Positions 60,234 to 62,587 of a stretch of DNA of 62,587 nucleotides are shown piece by piece (positions within the stretch are counted from its first letter, which is position 1; each line of letters opens with the position of its first letter). Source of the DNA: an uncultured Ruminococcus sp. (GTDB lineage Bacteria; Bacillota; Clostridia; Lachnospirales; Lachnospiraceae); NCBI GenBank assembly GCA_900553885.1, contig USFD01000006.1, forward strand, positions 1 through 62,587, given 5' to 3'. Position numbers and translations under genes: made by a program. The notes beneath the pieces are model-generated. The model saw only the letters and a list, made by a program, of their open reading frames with translations. It did not search any database and had not been told where the DNA came from.

Positions 60234-62246
60234 ATGGCTGGAAGAAGAAAAAAGAAAAAAAACAGATTTGAATTTTTAACAAAAAAATTTCCAATCAGAA
60301 TGCAACGGAAGCTGGTAATGCTATTTATGGCAGTTATACTGGCTTTTGTTGTTCTTGTCGGAAGAATTACCTGGATTAATATTTCAAAAGGAAGCAGATA
60401 TACCAGGATTGTTCTGGATCAGCAGAACTATAACAGCCGCGTTATTGCTTACAAGCGCGGGGATATTGTTGACAGGAACGGTACGAGACTTGCGACCAGT
60501 GAGAGAGTTTACAATGTAATCCTTGATGTGAAAGTGATGACTGAAAAAACGGAATACATTGAACCAACAAAAAAAGTACTGGAAGAATGCTTTGGCATTG
60601 AGGAAAGCAAGATCGACGATCTGATTAAAGAAAGACCGGACAGTCAGTATGAAATTCTGGCCCGGGGAGTTGACTATGAGACAGCACAGAAATTCAATGC
60701 CATTGACGCTGATGATGAAAATTATCCGGATGTCCAGGGAATATGGCTGGAAGAGGACTTTGAAAGAACATATCCCTATGGAAGTCTGGCCAGTGACGTG
60801 ATCGGCTTTACTTATTCGGGAAATGCTGGAGCCACCGGTATTGAAAGCGCATATAACAGTGTACTTAATGGGACGGATGGCAGAGAATACGGCTATTTTG
60901 ACTCTGAATCTTCAATGGAGCGGACGGTAAAGGCTGCGAAGGACGGAAATACAGTTGTGTCTACAATTGATGTTACTTTACAGGGCATTGTGGAAGAGTG
61001 CATCCAGGAGTTTAATGATGAGCTGGCAGATGATGGAGAACTGGGAAGTAAAAATACAGCGGTTATTATCATGGATCCGAATACCGGTGAAATCCTTGCA
61101 GAGGCGTCCTATCCCGGATATGATCTGAATGATCCGTGGGATCTTTCTTCCATTTATACTGAGAAACAAATCGCAGCTATGGATGAAGATGAAAAACTGG
61201 ATGCTCTTAACAGTCTGTGGCGGAATTTCTGTGTAAGCGATGCTTATGAACCGGGTTCTACAATAAAACCCTTTACGGTTGCCACAGGTCTGGAGACCGG
61301 AACCCTTACCGGTGATGAAAAGTATAACTGCGAGGGCTCCCTTAAAGTGGCAGACTATACGATCCGCTGCAGCAGACATGAAGGACACGGGACAGAGACA
61401 ACCCAGGACGCTCTTGCCTATTCCTGCAATGTTGCCCTTATGGAAATGGCTGAAAAAATCGGAGCAGATAATTTCAGCCGGTATCAGCATATTTTCGGAT
61501 TCGGTGAATATACCGGCATAGATCTTCCGGGAGAAGCCTCAACAGAAGCGCTTCTTTATACGGCGGATAATATGGGGGAGGTTGAACTGGCAACCAACTC
61601 CTTCGGACAGGGATTCAATGTAACTATGACACAGATGGCGGCTGCGTTTTCTTCACTGATTAACGGCGGATATTATTATGAGCCTCATGTGGTAAAGCAG
61701 ATTCAGGATGAAAGCGGCAATGTTGTTGAGGCGAAAGATCCGGTTCTGCTGCGTAAGACGATTTCTGCAGAGACGTCGCAGCAGCTGAAAGAATATCTGG
61801 GCGCTGTTATGGACTATGGAACCGGAAAAGGGGCGCAGGTTGAAGGCTACGATATCGGCGCGAAGACAGGAACAGCAGAGAAACTGCCCAGAGGGAACGG
61901 AAAATATCTTTTGTCCTATATGGGATTTGCACCTCAGAACAATCCGGAAGTCCTGATTTATGTAGTAGTTGACGAACCGAATACGGCTGCTCAGGATGAC
62001 AGTTCTCTGGTGCGGAAGCTGGCAAAAAGCATTATGGAGGAGGCGTTCCCCTATCTGGATGTCACCACCATTAAGGAGAGCGAAGCGAAGGCGGCAGAAG
62101 CTGCTGCTGCACAAAGCAAGATTTCCGATGATGAAGAATATACCGATTATAATCAGGACTATGATGACACTTACGACAAACCGGACGGGGAGTATATAGA
62201 TGAAAACTACAAACCGGATCTGGATGACTGGACGGAGGGAGACTGA
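60234..62246 (+). CDS. ftsI: Class B penicillin-binding protein, division transpeptidase (FtsI/PBP2B-like)
   Basis: Crosslinks septal peptidoglycan. 670 aa: basic cytoplasmic start (RRKKKKNRFE), TM (about 24-46), PBP dimerisation domain (about 60-245, RGDIVDRNGTRLATS), and transpeptidase domain with the catalytic S-x-x-K in EPGSTIKPF, S-x-N as YSCN and K-T-G as GAKTGTAE. It lacks PASTA domains. The C-terminus (about 610-670) is a highly acidic, Ala/Asp/Tyr-rich tail after the catalytic domain, similar in style to the cohesin protein's tail though on the outside. It lies 11 nt after ftsL and is followed by a strong terminator. Confidence 0.95.
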   Translation: MAGRRKKKKNRFEFLTKKFPIRMQRKLVMLFMAVILAFVVLVGRITWINISKGSRYTRIVLDQQNYNSRVIAYKRGDIVDRNGTRLATSERVYNVILDVKVMTEKTEYIEPTKKVLEECFGIEESKIDDLIKERPDSQYEILARGVDYETAQKFNAIDADDENYPDVQGIWLEEDFERTYPYGSLASDVIGFTYSGNAGATGIESAYNSVLNGTDGREYGYFDSESSMERTVKAAKDGNTVVSTIDVTLQGIVEECIQEFNDELADDGELGSKNTAVIIMDPNTGEILAEASYPGYDLNDPWDLSSIYTEKQIAAMDEDEKLDALNSLWRNFCVSDAYEPGSTIKPFTVATGLETGTLTGDEKYNCEGSLKVADYTIRCSRHEGHGTETTQDALAYSCNVALMEMAEKIGADNFSRYQHIFGFGEYTGIDLPGEASTEALLYTADNMGEVELATNSFGQGFNVTMTQMAAAFSSLINGGYYYEPHVVKQIQDESGNVVEAKDPVLLRKTISAETSQQLKEYLGAVMDYGTGKGAQVEGYDIGAKTGTAEKLPRGNGKYLLSYMGFAPQNNPEVLIYVVVDEPNTAAQDDSSLVRKLAKSIMEEAFPYLDVTTIKESEAKAAEAAAAQSKISDDEEYTDYNQDYDDTYDKPDGEYIDENYKPDLDDWTEGD

Positions 62247-62268
62247 ATAGATCGCCCGTTTTTGGAAT

Positions 62269-62324
62269 AACCCTGCAGAAGATGTAATAAGCTGTAACAA
62301 CATCTTTTGCAGGGTTGTTTTTTT
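62269..62324 (+). terminator. Terminator reaching the spoVD start codon
   Basis: AACCCTGCA (62269-62277) pairs with TGCAGGGTT (62308-62316), with an inner AGATGT/ACATCT stem. The run of seven T ends at 62324, immediately before the next ATG (62325). It ends the mraZ-ftsI transcript or works as an attenuator for the following gene. Confidence 0.85.
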
Positions 62325-62587
62325 ATGAAGAATAAAACATATAATAAGAAAAAAATGCTCATCGTATTCCTCTGCGCTGCAGTGATGATCTTTGGACTGA
62401 TCGGGCGCCTTATTTATCTGATGGTATTTGATGCAGAATATTATCAGGAGCTGGCGGAAGACCTGCACGAGAGAGAAAGAGAGATTAAAGCTGCCCGGGG
62501 AGAGATTGTGGACAGAAACGGGGTGGTTCTGGCAACAAACCGAACGGTCTGTACGATATCTGTAATACACAGTCAGATAGAGGATCC
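62325..62587 (+). CDS. spoVD: Class B PBP, SpoVD/PbpB-like, 3' cut by window end
   Basis: 87 codons are present. Basic start (MKNKTYNKKKMLIV), one TM (about 12-34), then RGEIVDRNGVVLATNRTV, the start of the PBP dimerisation domain, so it is a second class B PBP directly after ftsI. In Bacillus the order is ftsL-pbpB-spoVD, where SpoVD is needed for spore cortex. The ATG follows directly on the terminator T-run, and an AGGG in the stem is the only Shine-Dalgarno-like sequence. An in-frame ATG at 62355 is an alternative with no better site. Confidence 0.8.
   Translation, partial: MKNKTYNKKKMLIVFLCAAVMIFGLIGRLIYLMVFDAEYYQELAEDLHEREREIKAARGEIVDRNGVVLATNRTVCTISVIHSQIED

Noticed and set aside
62582..62587. 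GGATCC at the very end of the window as a cloning junction
   Set aside because: A six-base site occurs by chance; the reading frame runs through it, and no vector or adapter sequence follows.

Overview
The window looks like chromosomal DNA of a spore-forming, Gram-positive Clostridia, most likely a gut Lachnospiraceae. The reasons are strong AGGAGG-type ribosome-binding sites with ATG/GTG starts, a moderately AT-rich base composition, a cotJABC spore-coat operon with a sigma-E-like promoter, the mraZ-rsmH-ftsL-pbp-spoVD order, and a large wall-polymer locus. Nearly everything is on the plus strand; only a truncated gene at the left edge and cotJABC are on the minus strand. The first 52 bases are not genomic: they match the Illumina P5/TruSeq universal adapter, so position 53 is a contig end.

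Layout. (1) 53-10085: a cut P-loop ATPase/kinase gene, then uvrB-uvrA (excision repair), mreB flanked by two strong RNA hairpins, recD2 and comF. (2) 10161-13900: two small conserved membrane proteins followed by cdaA-cdaR (c-di-AMP synthesis and its regulator). (3) 13943-16707: HPr, a sugar nucleotidyltransferase and a first LytR-CpsA-Psr (LCP) attachment enzyme, closed by a textbook terminator. (4) 16937-50358: a roughly 33-kb cell-wall glycopolymer locus, read here as a teichoic-acid-type cluster. It has wecB/mnaA-tagA-wecC (ManNAc and ManNAcA), a double glycosyltransferase, two separate TagGH-type ABC exporters, four CDP-polyol phosphotransferases of the TagB/TagF family, a TarI/IspD-like cytidylyltransferase paired with an SDR, tagD and gpsA (CDP-glycerol supply), a pyruvyltransferase, two acyltransferase-3 membrane enzymes, an Asp2-like alpha/beta hydrolase, a priming sugar-phosphate transferase and a second LCP enzyme. 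Three secreted wall enzymes lie inside it: a GH25 muramidase, an L,D-transpeptidase and a GQSN-type acetylesterase. All carry the same GWW-type binding repeat. (5) 50492-53513: a cohesin-domain membrane protein with a long acidic tail, and HtrA. (6) 53593-54909: cotJABC (minus), back to back with a tRNA-Pro(GGG). (7) 55005-62587: FtsW/RodA-family protein, DegV, a small membrane protein, then the division cluster mraZ-rsmH-ftsL-ftsI-spoVD (cut by the window end).

How it fits together. The central block can supply activated precursors (CDP-glycerol from gpsA and tagD, probably CDP-ribitol or a related CDP-polyol from the TarI-like/SDR pair, UDP-ManNAc and UDP-ManNAcA), build a linkage unit (TagA), polymerise and decorate (TagF-like enzymes, pyruvyl- and acyltransferases), export (two TagGH pairs) and attach to peptidoglycan (LCP). 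The repeat-bearing hydrolases probably bind the wall made by the same locus, comparable in concept to choline-binding proteins and teichoic acid in pneumococci. This link is an inference from location.

The most interesting non-coding signals are: six TGG boxes at an exact 10-bp period over the mraZ promoter (a candidate MraZ operator); a branched, highly base-paired ~180-nt segment between rsmH and ftsL; a terminator whose T-run ends at the spoVD start codon; two hairpins bracketing mreB; and a comF gene with no canonical start codon for its zinc-finger part.
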